Source: Pseudomonadota bacterium
Lineage (GTDB): Bacteria > Pseudomonadota > Gammaproteobacteria > Steroidobacterales > JBCBZW01
Assembly: GCA_039815145.1 (NCBI GenBank)
Contig: JBCBZW010000029.1
Span: 1-49,588, forward strand
Reading direction: 5' to 3'
DNA length: 49,588 bases
Of the stretch, positions 1 to 7,291 are shown piece by piece. The translations under genes and the position numbers were made by a program. The notes beneath the pieces are model-generated. The model searched no databases. It was not told where the DNA came from and was given only the letters and a program-made list of their open reading frames with translations. The number at the start of each line of letters is the position of its first letter. Position 1 is the stretch's first letter.

Positions 1-924
1 CAAGTGTCTCGCCAGGCCGTGACGGGTCGGGATCCACTGCACCTGCTCGTGGTCGAACAGCATGGTGCCGTCGGCGCCTTCCAGGGAGAAGCTGCGCGAG
101 GGGTCCTCGGCCTTCAGCCAGGTGCGCTCATCGATGAGTACCCACCCGAGCCCTCCCTGCGGATCGAAGCCGAATTCCGTGACGCGCCCGGGATAGGCTG
201 TCTCCTGCCACTGCACCTGTCCAGAGTCGAGCAAGCGTCCGATACGGCCGTCCTCGTTGCCGACCACCACATATCCGAGTTCGCTAGCCCGCAGGCCGCT
301 CGCCGTCTCGAGGAGCATCTCGAAGCCGTCATCGGTGTCGGGGCGCAAGCGATAGAGTCCGTCTCTGGCCAGGGCGATGACCGAGCCATCCATCGGGGCG
401 AGGCGCAGCACGGAGGAGGGCGCGCTGGGTACGGCCACGGGTTGGGCCGCCGGATCCCGAAGGTCCAGGGCCGCGAAACCGCCGGGATCCAGACCGTAGT
501 ACAGGGTGTCGCCCACCCGTAGGAACGCGCGCACGACCCCCTGTCGCCCCTCCAGCGGCTCGACCGTGCGCACCACGCGCCCGTCCTGCAATAGGGTGAG
601 GCCCCCGCCCACATCGCCCACCCACAAGCGGTTGCCCTCGTTCACCAGCAGGGACTGCACCTGGTTCAAGCGCATACCCTGGCGCGTGGTGAGGGACTCC
701 AGACGCTGGCCGTCGAAGCGATTCAGTCCGCCGAAGGTGGTGATCCACAAGTAGCCGTCATCGTCCTGAGCCACTTCCAGGACCGTGCGCTGGTTCAGTC
801 CGTCCGCCACCGTGTAGATGCGAAAGGGTGGATCGGGCGACAACGCCAACTCCATGCTGCGCGCGGGCACAGCCGCGAGCAGGCAGAGCAAAAACATAAG
901 GAGGGTGGCGTTGAGCGAGCGCAA
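1..924 (-). CDS. Two-component regulator propeller (Reg_prop) sensor protein, partial
   Basis: The frame is open from the left edge with no stop, so the C-terminus lies outside the window and about 308 residues are visible. A hydrophobic signal peptide (core MFLLCLLAAVPARS) is followed by a first propeller blade reading YTVADGLNQRTVLEVAQ then DGYLWITTFGGLNRFDG. This is the hallmark of the ligand-sensing beta-propeller repeats of hybrid sensor kinases and GGDEF sensors. Further blades follow (LWVGDVGGGLTLL, LYYGLDPGGFAALDL). The start is uncertain. A TTG at 924 has an AGG-like ribosome site and adds an arginine in the signal n-region; the ATG at 897 lacks a clear site. An in-frame stop lies at 952-954. 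The output domain (kinase, GGDEF or HTH) is not visible, so the function beyond sensing is unknown. A full-length relative lies at 13394-16720. Confidence 0.8.
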   Translation of the reverse strand, partial: MRSLNATLLMFLLCLLAAVPARSMELALSPDPPFRIYTVADGLNQRTVLEVAQDDDGYLWITTFGGLNRFDGQRLESLTTRQGMRLNQVQSLLVNEGNRLWVGDVGGGLTLLQDGRVVRTVEPLEGRQGVVRAFLRVGDTLYYGLDPGGFAALDLRDPAAQPVAVPSAPSSVLRLAPMDGSVIALARDGLYRLRPDTDDGFEMLLETASGLRASELGYVVVGNEDGRIGRLLDSGQVQWQETAYPGRVTEFGFDPQGGLGWVLIDERTWLKAEDPSRSFSLEGADGTMLFDHEQVQWIPTRHGLARHL

Positions 925-977
925 GGGACCTGTCCGGACCGACCTGTCACCCTAGTCGGCCCGCTGCGCGGGAACTG

Positions 978-1001
978 GAGCACGCCGCCGGCGGGGTGCT
1001 C
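978..1001. terminator. GC-rich near-perfect inverted repeat, possible terminator
   Basis: A 24-base palindrome with 12-base arms and one mismatch (GAGCACgCCGCC against its complement) lies 3' of the exonuclease-kinase gene and just upstream of the propeller gene, both on the minus strand. It is immediately followed by the perfect 10-base palindrome CACACGTGTG at 1001-1010. No T-run follows, so a factor-assisted terminator or mRNA 3' end structure is as likely as an intrinsic terminator. An operator is also possible. Confidence 0.4.
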
Positions 1002-1027
1002 ACACGTGTGAACCGTGCCCGAAGCAC

Positions 1028-2875
1028 TCAGGCCCGCAGGCAGTCCTGCAGCAGGCGCTGCGCATGCGCCAGGTAGCCGCCACCGAAGAGATTCAGGTGA
1101 TTGAGCACGTGGTAGGCCTGGTAGAGGGGTTGGCGCATGGGCGCGCCGTCCTCCAGGGGCGCGAGCTCCTCGTAGGCCTCGAAGCAGCGACGATCGAAGC
1201 CGCCGAACAGCGCCATCATAGCCAGGTCGCACTCGCGATCACCGTAGTGGACCGCCGGATCGAACAGCACGGGGCGCCCCTGCTTATCCGCAGAGCAGTT
1301 GCCCGCCCAGAGATCACCGTGGAGCAGCGAGGGCACAGGCGTGTAGCCCTCGAAGAAGGCGTCCAACTGCGCGAGCAGGCGCTCACCGTCCTCGTGCAGT
1401 TGGCCACGGTAACCGTTGTCGTAGGCCAAGCGCAGCTGCGGGCCGAGGCGACACTCGGCGAAGAACTCGACCCAGTCCGTACACCAGCTGTTCCGCTGCA
1501 CCGTGGCGCCGAGGTAGTTCGGCTCATGCCAACCGAAACGATCGCATTTCTGACGGTGAAGAGCAGCTAATGATTTCCCTAGCTGACGTGCGCCAGACTT
1601 TTGCAATTTGCCGAAGTCTATCCACTCCATCACGAGGTAAGCGGCCTCTCCCGCAACGCCACAGCGCAGGGGGGTCGGCACGCGGACCACGTCCGCATCG
1701 TGCAGGGCGCGCAGGCCCTGGGTCCCGGCGCGCAGCACAGGCAGCTGGTCGGCATCGTTGCGTTTGACGAAGTACCAGCCCTGATCGCCGCGCACGCGGA
1801 AGGTGCCGTGGATACAACCGCCGGAGACGGGCGTCACATCCTCCGGAAACAGCGCCGGACCGCCATCCTCGCGCACCGCATCGGCGATGGCGTACCAGTC
1901 GGCGGGGCCGTCCGCGCTCACGGGGCGAAACAGCGGCAGGGTGGTGGGCGTGGTCGGCGCCGACGGCCGCCTCGCGGTCGGGATCTCATCGGTGATGGCC
2001 GACGCCAGGCTCGTGGCCTGCTTGCGCAGCACATCGCCTATGCCGAGTGCGTCGTAGAACTTGCCCAGCCCCTCGAGATCCGGCCGACGCCGTCGCAAGA
2101 CGCTGGCGTCCGCTTCCACATCGGCGTCTTCGGCGATCGTCGCGAGTTCGCGAGCGAGGAACGCCTGCTCCTTGTGCTCGCTCAGTAAGCGCTGCACGCG
2201 GGCGGCCCCGCGTAGCTGCAGGTCGGCGATACGATCGAGATTGGCGTAGAGCTCCCCTAGATCGGCGAAAGCGCCGAGCAACGTGATCGCCGTCTTCGGT
2301 CCGATACCGGGCACGCCGGGAATGTTGTCGACGGCATCGCCCATCAGGGCCAGCAGATCGGCGATCTGCTCCGGGGGCACACCGTACTCCGGCGCAATGT
2401 CACGATAACCGAGGCGGCGCTCGCGAGCCGGGTCGAGCATCACGTCCCCCTCGCGCAGCAGCTGGGCCAGGTCCTTGTCCGCCGACACCACGGCGACGGG
2501 TATCTGCTGGACTCGCGACCAGGCGGCGAGCGTGCCGATGATGTCATCGGCCTCGTAGCGGGGGGAGGCGAACTCCGCCACGCCCATCAGACGGCACCAC
2601 TCGCGGCACAAGGCGAACTGATACTCGAGCTCCGGCGGCGGCAGCGGCCTATTCGCTTTGTAAGGTGGATAGATCTCGTTGCGGAAGGAGGCCGTGAGTG
2701 AGGTATCGAAGGCGACGCCGATGCTCCCCGGGGCTTCCGTGGCGAGCAATTCGCCGAGGAAGCGTGCAAAGCCGTAGAGGGCGTTGATCGGGCGACCCGC
2801 CGGGTCGGTCATCGAGTCGGGCAGGGAAAACCATGCCCGAAAGACGTAGATGCTGGCGTCGACCAGATAGAGCAT
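1028..2875 (-). CDS. Fusion protein: 5'-3' exonuclease (FEN/Xni type) + fructosamine kinase
   Basis: One uninterrupted 615-residue frame encodes two complete domains. Residues about 1-290 are a PolA-like 5'-3' exonuclease: YLVDASIYVFRAWF with the first metal aspartate, EIYPPYKANRP (arch Lys/Arg), YEADDIIGTLA, VVSADKDLAQLL, and the helix-3-turn-helix LMGDAVDNIPGVPGIGPKTA. All usual acidic ligands are present. A Pro/Thr-rich linker (about 290-322) leads to a fructosamine kinase (about 324-615): FVKRN (ATP lysine), ALHRQKCDRFGWHEPNYLG, the catalytic loop LLHGDLWAGN and the metal-binding FDPAVHYGDRECDLAM. Family knowledge: the first domain cleaves flaps and 5' ends of DNA; the second phosphorylates ketosamine (Amadori) adducts so that they break down. 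The ATG at 2875 begins the exonuclease exactly where family members start; AAGGA lies about 12 bases upstream. I do not know of a described fusion of this pair. Confidence is high for both domains, low for any joint role. Confidence 0.93.
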   Translation of the reverse strand: MLYLVDASIYVFRAWFSLPDSMTDPAGRPINALYGFARFLGELLATEAPGSIGVAFDTSLTASFRNEIYPPYKANRPLPPPELEYQFALCREWCRLMGVAEFASPRYEADDIIGTLAAWSRVQQIPVAVVSADKDLAQLLREGDVMLDPARERRLGYRDIAPEYGVPPEQIADLLALMGDAVDNIPGVPGIGPKTAITLLGAFADLGELYANLDRIADLQLRGAARVQRLLSEHKEQAFLARELATIAEDADVEADASVLRRRRPDLEGLGKFYDALGIGDVLRKQATSLASAITDEIPTARRPSAPTTPTTLPLFRPVSADGPADWYAIADAVREDGGPALFPEDVTPVSGGCIHGTFRVRGDQGWYFVKRNDADQLPVLRAGTQGLRALHDADVVRVPTPLRCGVAGEAAYLVMEWIDFGKLQKSGARQLGKSLAALHRQKCDRFGWHEPNYLGATVQRNSWCTDWVEFFAECRLGPQLRLAYDNGYRGQLHEDGERLLAQLDAFFEGYTPVPSLLHGDLWAGNCSADKQGRPVLFDPAVHYGDRECDLAMMALFGGFDRRCFEAYEELAPLEDGAPMRQPLYQAYHVLNHLNLFGGGYLAHAQRLLQDCLRA

Positions 2876-3179
2876 GAGCGCGGATCATCCTTGAGCTTGC
2901 CGTACCCGCCCATGATAACGCGCGGCCCAATGGGTGGGCTCTCGGCGCTCTCCCTCACCGTCCATCGCATGCCGCCCGTCCGGCCGAATATCGATTCCAC
3001 GGTAGATACAACGAACCATTCCACGCTCAGAAGGGAACCTACGTCCCGAGAACGGCGTGAGGGCGAGCGAGCCCGCCACTCCCTCTCAGTTGTTGTGTTG
3101 ATCCTCCCTAGGTGCCCCGCTGGGAGCAGCGGCGGGGCACCGACCTCACACAGAGACTCAAAAAACTAAGGAGTTCCCC
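2876..3179. other. Intergenic region between divergent genes
   Basis: This 304-base stretch separates the minus-strand exonuclease-kinase gene from the plus-strand RTX-like gene. I see no convincing gene in it. It holds a strong stem-loop at 3111-3141 and a consensus ribosome site AAGGAG at 3168-3173, six bases before the ATG at 3180. Promoters for both divergent genes must lie here, but I could not pick out credible -35/-10 pairs. Confidence 0.6.
3111..3141 (+). promoter_or_regulatory. Strong stem-loop in the 5' leader of the RTX-like gene
   Basis: GGTGCCCCGC at 3111-3120 pairs perfectly with GCGGGGCACC at 3132-3141. An alternative fold extends the stem with GCTG/CAGC, leaving a four-base loop and a three-base bulge. 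No T-run follows and the ribosome site of the next gene lies 26 bases downstream. A leader-stabilising or translation-modulating structure is therefore more likely than a terminator. Confidence 0.5.
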
Positions 3180-3971
3180 ATGCGTAAGCACCCGATCCTC
3201 GCCATCGCCATCGTGGCCGCCATGTCCGCCAACGCTAGCTTCGCCGCTAACCTGCAGGGCCTCGGCGACGGCTGCGACGGCCGTCCCGACGTGCTCATCG
3301 GTCAGGACGATGACAACGTGAACAACCCGATCATCCAGATCGTGGAAGCACCGCCCAACCAGAGCCTCGACAACGCTGACATGCTCGACGGCCGCGGCGG
3401 CTGCGACGTGCTGATCGGCCTCTCCGGCGACGACGTGATCGAAGGCGGCCCCGGCAACGACATCACCATCGGTGGCGTCGAGCAGTTCGACCCGGAAGGC
3501 GTGGGCAACCGCGACATCATCCGCGGCGGCCAGGGCAACGACACCAACATCTGGGCCCCTGGTGACGGCAGCGACCTGTTCGTCGGCGGCGACGGCAAGC
3601 AGGACGCCCAGGTGTTTGGCGTCATCGACATCGACGAGTTCAACGTGCCCGTCCTGAGCCCCACCTTCGGTCAGTTCGCGCGTACCGGGATCCCCACCGC
3701 CGACGTCACCGGCTCGCCCGGCTTCTGCATTCTCGAAGACGTCCGCGACACCGGCCTTGGCTTCGACTTCCTCGTCCGTTTTTTCGTGCGCTCGACGGAC
3801 TCGCTGGCCGTGACCATTCGGCTCGTGGATGTGGAGCAGGTGTTCTGCACAAGCGAAGGCGGCGGCGCCGTGATCTACGCTGACCTGACCGCGGACGTAC
3901 CGCAGTTCGTGGAGGTGTCGCTGCAGGAGGTCGAGGACCTCAACCGCACCGTGTCGCGGATCATCCGCTAA
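3180..3971 (+). CDS. Exported protein with RTX-like calcium-binding repeats
   Basis: A 263-residue protein with a clear signal peptide (MRKHPILAIAIVAAMSANAS, probable cleavage after ASFA at residue 22). Residues about 35-140 hold short Gly/Asp repeats of hemolysin-type (RTX) form: LDGRGGCDVLIGLSGDD, VIEGGPGNDITIGG, IIRGGQGNDTNIW and DLFVGGDGK. Such repeats form a calcium-bound parallel beta-roll in secreted proteins. The remaining half (about 150-263) matches no domain I recognise. Four cysteines (DGC, GGC, GFC, VFC) could make two disulphides, unusual for RTX proteins. There are few repeats, and a Sec-type signal replaces the C-terminal type I secretion signal of classical RTX toxins, so a periplasmic or surface role is more likely than a toxin. 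A consensus AAGGAG supports the start. The function is unknown. Confidence 0.85.
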   Translation: MRKHPILAIAIVAAMSANASFAANLQGLGDGCDGRPDVLIGQDDDNVNNPIIQIVEAPPNQSLDNADMLDGRGGCDVLIGLSGDDVIEGGPGNDITIGGVEQFDPEGVGNRDIIRGGQGNDTNIWAPGDGSDLFVGGDGKQDAQVFGVIDIDEFNVPVLSPTFGQFARTGIPTADVTGSPGFCILEDVRDTGLGFDFLVRFFVRSTDSLAVTIRLVDVEQVFCTSEGGGAVIYADLTADVPQFVEVSLQEVEDLNRTVSRIIR

Positions 3972-4017
3972 GCGCCTGCCGGCAGCGGCTCGGCGCGTGT
4001 GGCGAGCCGTTAGCCGC

Positions 4018-4695
4018 CTATTGCCAGGAAGAAGAAGGGGGCCCGTGGGCCCCCTCTTCATTGATGGCGTTGCCCTGGGCGTCGAGGTGCCCCCGGAGGC
4101 GGGCGTGAAGCGGACTGGTACGCGGGAAGTGGGCTAGCAGATACTTCATCTGATCGGCGAGCACTCGCCGCCCCTTGAGGTAGATGTACTCCGCGTAGGT
4201 GGGGGTGAAGGGCACGGCGAGCAGCTGCATGTGCGCCTGCTCCGGCGTACGCCCCGCCTTATGGTTGTTGCAGCGCCGACATGCCGTGACCACGTTGGTC
4301 CATCGGTCTTCCCCACCCTGGCTGATCGGCTTCACATGATCGCGCGAGAGCGCCGATGCCAGAAACCGCTGCCCGCAGTAGAGGCAGACGTGGGCGTCGC
4401 GCTTGAAGAGGGTTTGGTTGTTCAGCGGTGGCGCGTACTCATCGCGAATCCGGGGGCCGCGGTAGCGCTCGCCGACCGTGGCGATGATCGAGTTCACCTC
4501 GACGGTGCTGCGCTCGCCCGACGCGGCGTTGATGCCGCCGCGGAGACGATAGAGCAAGGTGCCGCAGGTGTAGGCCACCTGATCGGTGTGATAGAGGCGC
4601 ACTGCGTCCCGGTAATCGATCCACTCGAGTGGCATCCCGGAAACGTCGGTTCTCAGTACCTGTTGGCCTAGGGAGATCACGACAGCAACACACAT
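4018..4695 (-). CDS. HNH endonuclease family protein
   Basis: A 225-residue protein with a canonical zinc-dependent HNH module at about residues 100-150: CLYCGQRF, then LSRDHVKPISQGGEDRWTN, then VVTACRRCNNHKAGRTPEQA. Paired CxxC zinc ligands bracket the DH...N...H nuclease core. The N-terminal part (VLRTDVSGMPLEWIDYRDAV) resembles that of stand-alone bacterial HNH proteins of about 170-220 residues. The substrate is unknown; relatives are often annotated simply as HNH endonucleases. The start is uncertain: the ATG at 4695 has GAAGG directly abutting it, and a GTG at 4680 is an alternative. The last ten or so codons lie inside a terminator hairpin shared with the convergent RTX-like gene. No methylase or other restriction partner is adjacent. 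Confidence 0.85.
   Translation of the reverse strand: MCVAVVISLGQQVLRTDVSGMPLEWIDYRDAVRLYHTDQVAYTCGTLLYRLRGGINAASGERSTVEVNSIIATVGERYRGPRIRDEYAPPLNNQTLFKRDAHVCLYCGQRFLASALSRDHVKPISQGGEDRWTNVVTACRRCNNHKAGRTPEQAHMQLLAVPFTPTYAEYIYLKGRRVLADQMKYLLAHFPRTSPLHARLRGHLDAQGNAINEEGAHGPPSSSWQ
4031..4059. terminator. Bidirectional terminator hairpin inside the 3' end of the HNH gene
   Basis: GGGGGCCC at 4037-4044 and GGGCCCCC at 4047-4054 form a perfect 8-bp stem around a GT loop. GAAGA (4031-4035) and TCTTC (4055-4059) extend it to 13 bp with a single bulged A. On the plus strand it lies 60 bases after the RTX-like stop codon. On the minus strand it is translated as part of the HNH C-terminus (around EEGAHGPPSS). 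The T-tract is weak on both sides. Confidence 0.65.
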
Positions 4696-4810
4696 CCTTC
4701 ACGGTCAGCCGGGTTATAGCGGCATCTCTGGGTGGAATGCAACCAAGATGCCGACGCCTTCATTAGCGCGTCATAAAGGCTCCGTGAGAAAAGACCGATG
4801 CTGTGCGCGC

Positions 4811-5461
4811 TTAGTTCCCGTTGCGGTTGCCACGGCGCCGGCGCTCATTGCCGTTGCCACGGCGCTGGCCGCGACGCTCTGCTGCCTCGCCGCGACGCGC
4901 CCCGTTGGCCGCCGCGCCGTTGCCGCGCCGATCGCGTACAGCCTGACGCCGCTCTTCGGGCGACATGGTGCTGAAGCGCTCACGCAGGGCCTGGCGGCGC
5001 TCAGGAGAGAGTTGGCGATAGCGATCGTAGCTCTGGCGCACACGCTGGCGATCTTCCGGACTCAGGTTGCGGAAGCGGCGGTACTGATCGCGAACGCGAT
5101 CTTGCTGCTGAGGATCGAGGTTGCGCCAGCGCTGGAACCGTTGCTGCGCTGCGTTTCGCTCGCTGCCATCCATATCGAGAAAGCGCTGGGAGCCGCGCGT
5201 GAGGTTATCGCGGCGATCCGCAGGCATCTGCGCCCAACGATCTCGATAGCCGCCGAGGAGTTCCTGCTGCTGCGCGCTCAGCTCATCCCAGGCAGGACCA
5301 CCGCCGGTGGTGCTGGGCGCATCCTGGGCCCAAGCCGTGCCCTGAGCACCCAGCAACAGGCCGAGGCCTACCACGAGGCCCAGCAGGCCCACACGCTGGC
5401 GCGAGCGCAACGGCGAGGTGCCGATGCGATTGGCCTGCGACCTAAGAGCGCCCCTTCTCAT
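4811..5461 (-). CDS. DUF3106 domain protein, exported, Arg/Gln-rich
   Basis: From the ATG at 5461 the protein has 216 residues. A signal peptide with a long basic n-region ends in VVGLGLLLGAQGTAWAQ. The body carries DUF3106 features: repeated LSPEDRQRVRQSYDRYRQLSPERR and MSPEERRQAVRDR type helices (about 60-180), rich in Arg, Gln and Pro-Glu-Arg turns. The C-terminal tail is extremely rich in Arg, Asn and Gly (RRGNGNERRRRGNRNGN) and looks disordered and nucleic-acid- or polyanion-binding. The start is chosen because the ATG follows GTGGG and overlaps the upstream small gene by 20 bases. An upstream extension in this frame would lie wholly within that gene. It is the last gene of the sigma-factor operon. 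The molecular function of DUF3106 is not known to me. Confidence 0.8.
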   Translation of the reverse strand: MRRGALRSQANRIGTSPLRSRQRVGLLGLVVGLGLLLGAQGTAWAQDAPSTTGGGPAWDELSAQQQELLGGYRDRWAQMPADRRDNLTRGSQRFLDMDGSERNAAQQRFQRWRNLDPQQQDRVRDQYRRFRNLSPEDRQRVRQSYDRYRQLSPERRQALRERFSTMSPEERRQAVRDRRGNGAAANGARRGEAAERRGQRRGNGNERRRRGNRNGN

Positions 5462-5804
5462 CCCACGTATCCTCGTTGCCTTGCGCCGCGCCCCGGGCGT
5501 TTCGCTCGCCGGCTGCCGGAAGTCTGATCTCACTCAGGCCTTCATCCGGGTGAAAGGCCTGCCATTCCTCATCCGATTCGTCCCAGCTGCCGAGGTATTC
5601 CAGAAACGCGAGAAACTGCGCCTCGGTGGTCGCCTCCGCCTCCTGTTCGGGCGGTGCCTTCGGCGCAGGCACCGCGGCATCGCCGGGCACCTCCTGCGCG
5701 TGGCTCGTTCCCATCAGTACGATCCATGCGATCGCCAGCGTTAGGCGCCCGGCAGGGGGCCTGGTCGGCGGCGTGATCGCGTTGTCGGCAGGGCCCTTTG
5801 CCAT
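5442..5804 (-). CDS. Small exported acidic protein in the sigma-factor operon
   Basis: A 120-residue protein. The N-terminal hydrophobic stretch LTLAIAWIVLMGTSHAQ ends in an AxA-like cleavage site, giving an acidic mature protein. A Pro/Ala/Glu-rich spacer is followed by a compact block FLAFLEYLGSWDESDEEW. That block recurs, to my recollection, in small unnamed proteins between DUF3619 and DUF3106 genes of related bacteria. It starts three bases after the preceding DUF3619-like stop and overlaps the DUF3106 gene by 20 bases, so it is almost certainly cotranslated. No enzymatic motif is visible. I do not recognise a named family. Confidence 0.7.
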   Translation of the reverse strand: MAKGPADNAITPPTRPPAGRLTLAIAWIVLMGTSHAQEVPGDAAVPAPKAPPEQEAEATTEAQFLAFLEYLGSWDESDEEWQAFHPDEGLSEIRLPAAGERNARGAAQGNEDTWDEKGRS

Positions 5805-5807
5805 CGA

Positions 5808-6269
5808 TCAACCGACCGGCTGGGTCGCCAACCATTCGAAGAACTCGAGGTCCTCCAACATCTCGATATCGCCGGCGAGCACGATCTCCAACTCGTCCAC
5901 GGGGCCACCCGTATCTGCGATGGCGGGACCGGCCGGTTGGAAAGTCTCGCTCGGCGCGCGCAGCACGCCGGGTCCGAACAACAGCAGCGGCGCGGCCACC
6001 AGCAACGCCAGCATCGCACTCGCCGCCACACCGGATCCCAAAGCCGTCGTCGGCAGCAGACTTCGCACCCAGCCCAACAGGGGGCCGCGCTGCTGGCGTG
6101 CACGAGCCGCCATGGCGGCAGCACGCGCCTGCGTCAGGCGCGAGCGGGTATGCCCGTCGAGACTCTCAGTCTGCTCGGTCAAGGTCTGCGTAATCGCACT
6201 TACCAGGGCGCGATCCTGTGCGTCGTCCATCGGTGGTAGCTCGCGGTTGTCGGGGGTGTTGGTGCTCAT
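5808..6269 (-). CDS. DUF3619-like single-TM protein, possible anti-sigma-type regulator
   Basis: A 153-residue protein starting at the ATG at 6269, which overlaps the sigma-factor stop as ATGA. An upstream in-frame extension would lie entirely inside the sigma gene and is rejected. The cytosolic N-terminus (about 1-85) contains a helical region SLDGHTRSRLTQARAAAMA typical of DUF3619. One membrane segment follows (about 85-105, GVAASAMLALLVAAPLLLFG), then an acidic periplasmic tail ending EMLEDLEFFEWLATQ. The size, single TM topology and tight coupling behind an ECF sigma factor resemble membrane anti-sigma factors. I see no zinc-binding anti-sigma motif, so that role is inference. Confidence 0.75.
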   Translation of the reverse strand: MSTNTPDNRELPPMDDAQDRALVSAITQTLTEQTESLDGHTRSRLTQARAAAMAARARQQRGPLLGWVRSLLPTTALGSGVAASAMLALLVAAPLLLFGPGVLRAPSETFQPAGPAIADTGGPVDELEIVLAGDIEMLEDLEFFEWLATQPVG

Positions 6270-6925
6270 CGGTAGTGGGTTTCCAGACGCGCCCTCAAGG
6301 CGCGCACCGCACGTGAGTAGTGCGTCTTGACGCTCCCTTCGGAGCATCCCATAGCCTTGGCGGTGGCGGCCACATCCAAGCCCTCCCAGGCGCGCAGGAG
6401 AAAGGTCTGCTGCTGACGTCGGGGCAAGGCGGCGACCGCTTCCTCGATGGCGCCTTGCGCATCATCGAGCTCCAGCAGCCGATCGGGAAGGACATCGGGC
6501 GCTAAATCGGGCGCCGCCTCCACCGGGTCGAGGGGCGGTCCCTCGCGCTCGGGGTTGGTCGGGGGGGCCCAGGCCATGACCCGTTGGCGCACGCCCTGGC
6601 GACGCTGGTGATCGCGGATACGGTTCTGCAGGATGCGGAAGAACAACGCCGGCCACTGCGCATCGGGCTTGTCCGCGTAGCGCGTCGCCAGGCGAATCAT
6701 CGCGTCCTGGGTGATATCGAGGGCTTCATCCGCATCGCCGATGGCAAAGCGCGCCATGCGATAGGCGCGCTTCTCGACGTCGGCGAGAAAGGCGTCGAGC
6801 TTTGCGTCGCTCTTCAGGGTCGACTCCGTGCGCGCCGCTAGGGACGGAAACGCGGGTGATAACACAGCCTGCTCGCCGATCGCCATCGTCTTATCCGGTA
6901 CCTGCCTGTCGTGAATGGTCGTCAT
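6266..6925 (-). CDS. RNA polymerase ECF sigma factor (sigma-70 family)
   Basis: A 219-residue protein with region 2 at about residues 45-110 (MARFAIGDADEALDITQ then DAMIRLATRY, which is the -10 recognition and core-binding segment). A Pro-rich linker at 120-150 is longer than usual. Region 4 is at about 160-215 (LPRRQQQTFLLRAWEGL, then MGCSEGSVKTHYSRAVRAL), the helix-turn-helix for the -35 element. There is no region 1 or 3, as expected for ECF factors. It heads a four-gene minus-strand operon and overlaps the DUF3619-like gene by 4 bases. In related genomes this sigma/DUF3619/DUF3106 grouping is conserved. The promoter should lie in 6926-7291, but I could not identify an autoregulatory motif. 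Confidence 0.9.
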   Translation of the reverse strand: MTTIHDRQVPDKTMAIGEQAVLSPAFPSLAARTESTLKSDAKLDAFLADVEKRAYRMARFAIGDADEALDITQDAMIRLATRYADKPDAQWPALFFRILQNRIRDHQRRQGVRQRVMAWAPPTNPEREGPPLDPVEAAPDLAPDVLPDRLLELDDAQGAIEEAVAALPRRQQQTFLLRAWEGLDVAATAKAMGCSEGSVKTHYSRAVRALRARLETHYR

Positions 6926-7291
6926 CGGGGCGTCATGCCACCGTGACCTGCTGACGACAACAACGGGTCAGACAACTGGCGGTTGACAGGAATAACGCCA
7001 TGAGGGAACCTACGCGACCCCGCCGGCCTCCGCCGCAGCGTCAGTTGTGCACAACCGCACGGCATCTCCCCAGCAGTTATCCCCAATGTGACATGGCAGC
7101 CGCCCGTGGTGCCTGCAAGTGTCTGATCTATATAGAACCCGGGGATGCGATTAATCTTTGACCAAACTGACGTAAGTGCCCATCAGCACGGCATTCTGGG
7201 GCCCTCGACCCCGGGATGCTCACAGAGATATCCACAGATTTTGTGGACAACGCGAGCGAGGGTCGCGGCCGCCTCGATGGAAGCTCAATAA
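6926..7291. other. Divergent intergenic region with DnaA-box-like sites
   Basis: This 366-base gap between the sigma gene and priA has no convincing ORF. It contains a perfect 12-base palindrome GTTGTGCACAAC (7044-7055), TTATCCCCA (7077-7085), ATATCCACA (7228-7236) and, inverted, TTGTCCACA (7242-7250 on the minus strand). Each is one or two bases from the DnaA box TTATNCACA. A locally AT-richer patch with CTATATAG (7128-7135) and GATTAATCTTTGA lies between them. Promoters for both flanking genes must be here. The TATATA at 7129 could be a -10 for priA, but no good -35 is seen. Confidence 0.45.
7228..7250. promoter_or_regulatory. Inverted pair of DnaA-box-like sequences upstream of priA
   Basis: TATCCACA and TGTGGACA face each other across five or six bases, each a near match to the DnaA box, about 40 bases before the priA ATG. 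Binding of DnaA or another replication regulator is an inference from sequence similarity only. The same dyad could form an mRNA hairpin in the priA leader. Confidence 0.4.

Noticed and set aside
3108-4061. 317-codon minus-strand frame opposite the RTX-like gene
   Set aside because: The plus strand has a signal peptide, ribosome site and repeat motifs; the minus translation is Val/Ala/Asp-rich without features.
6926-7291. Chromosomal origin (oriC) near priA
   Set aside because: Only a few imperfect DnaA-box-like sites, no strong AT-rich unwinding element, and no dnaA, dnaN, gidA or parAB nearby.
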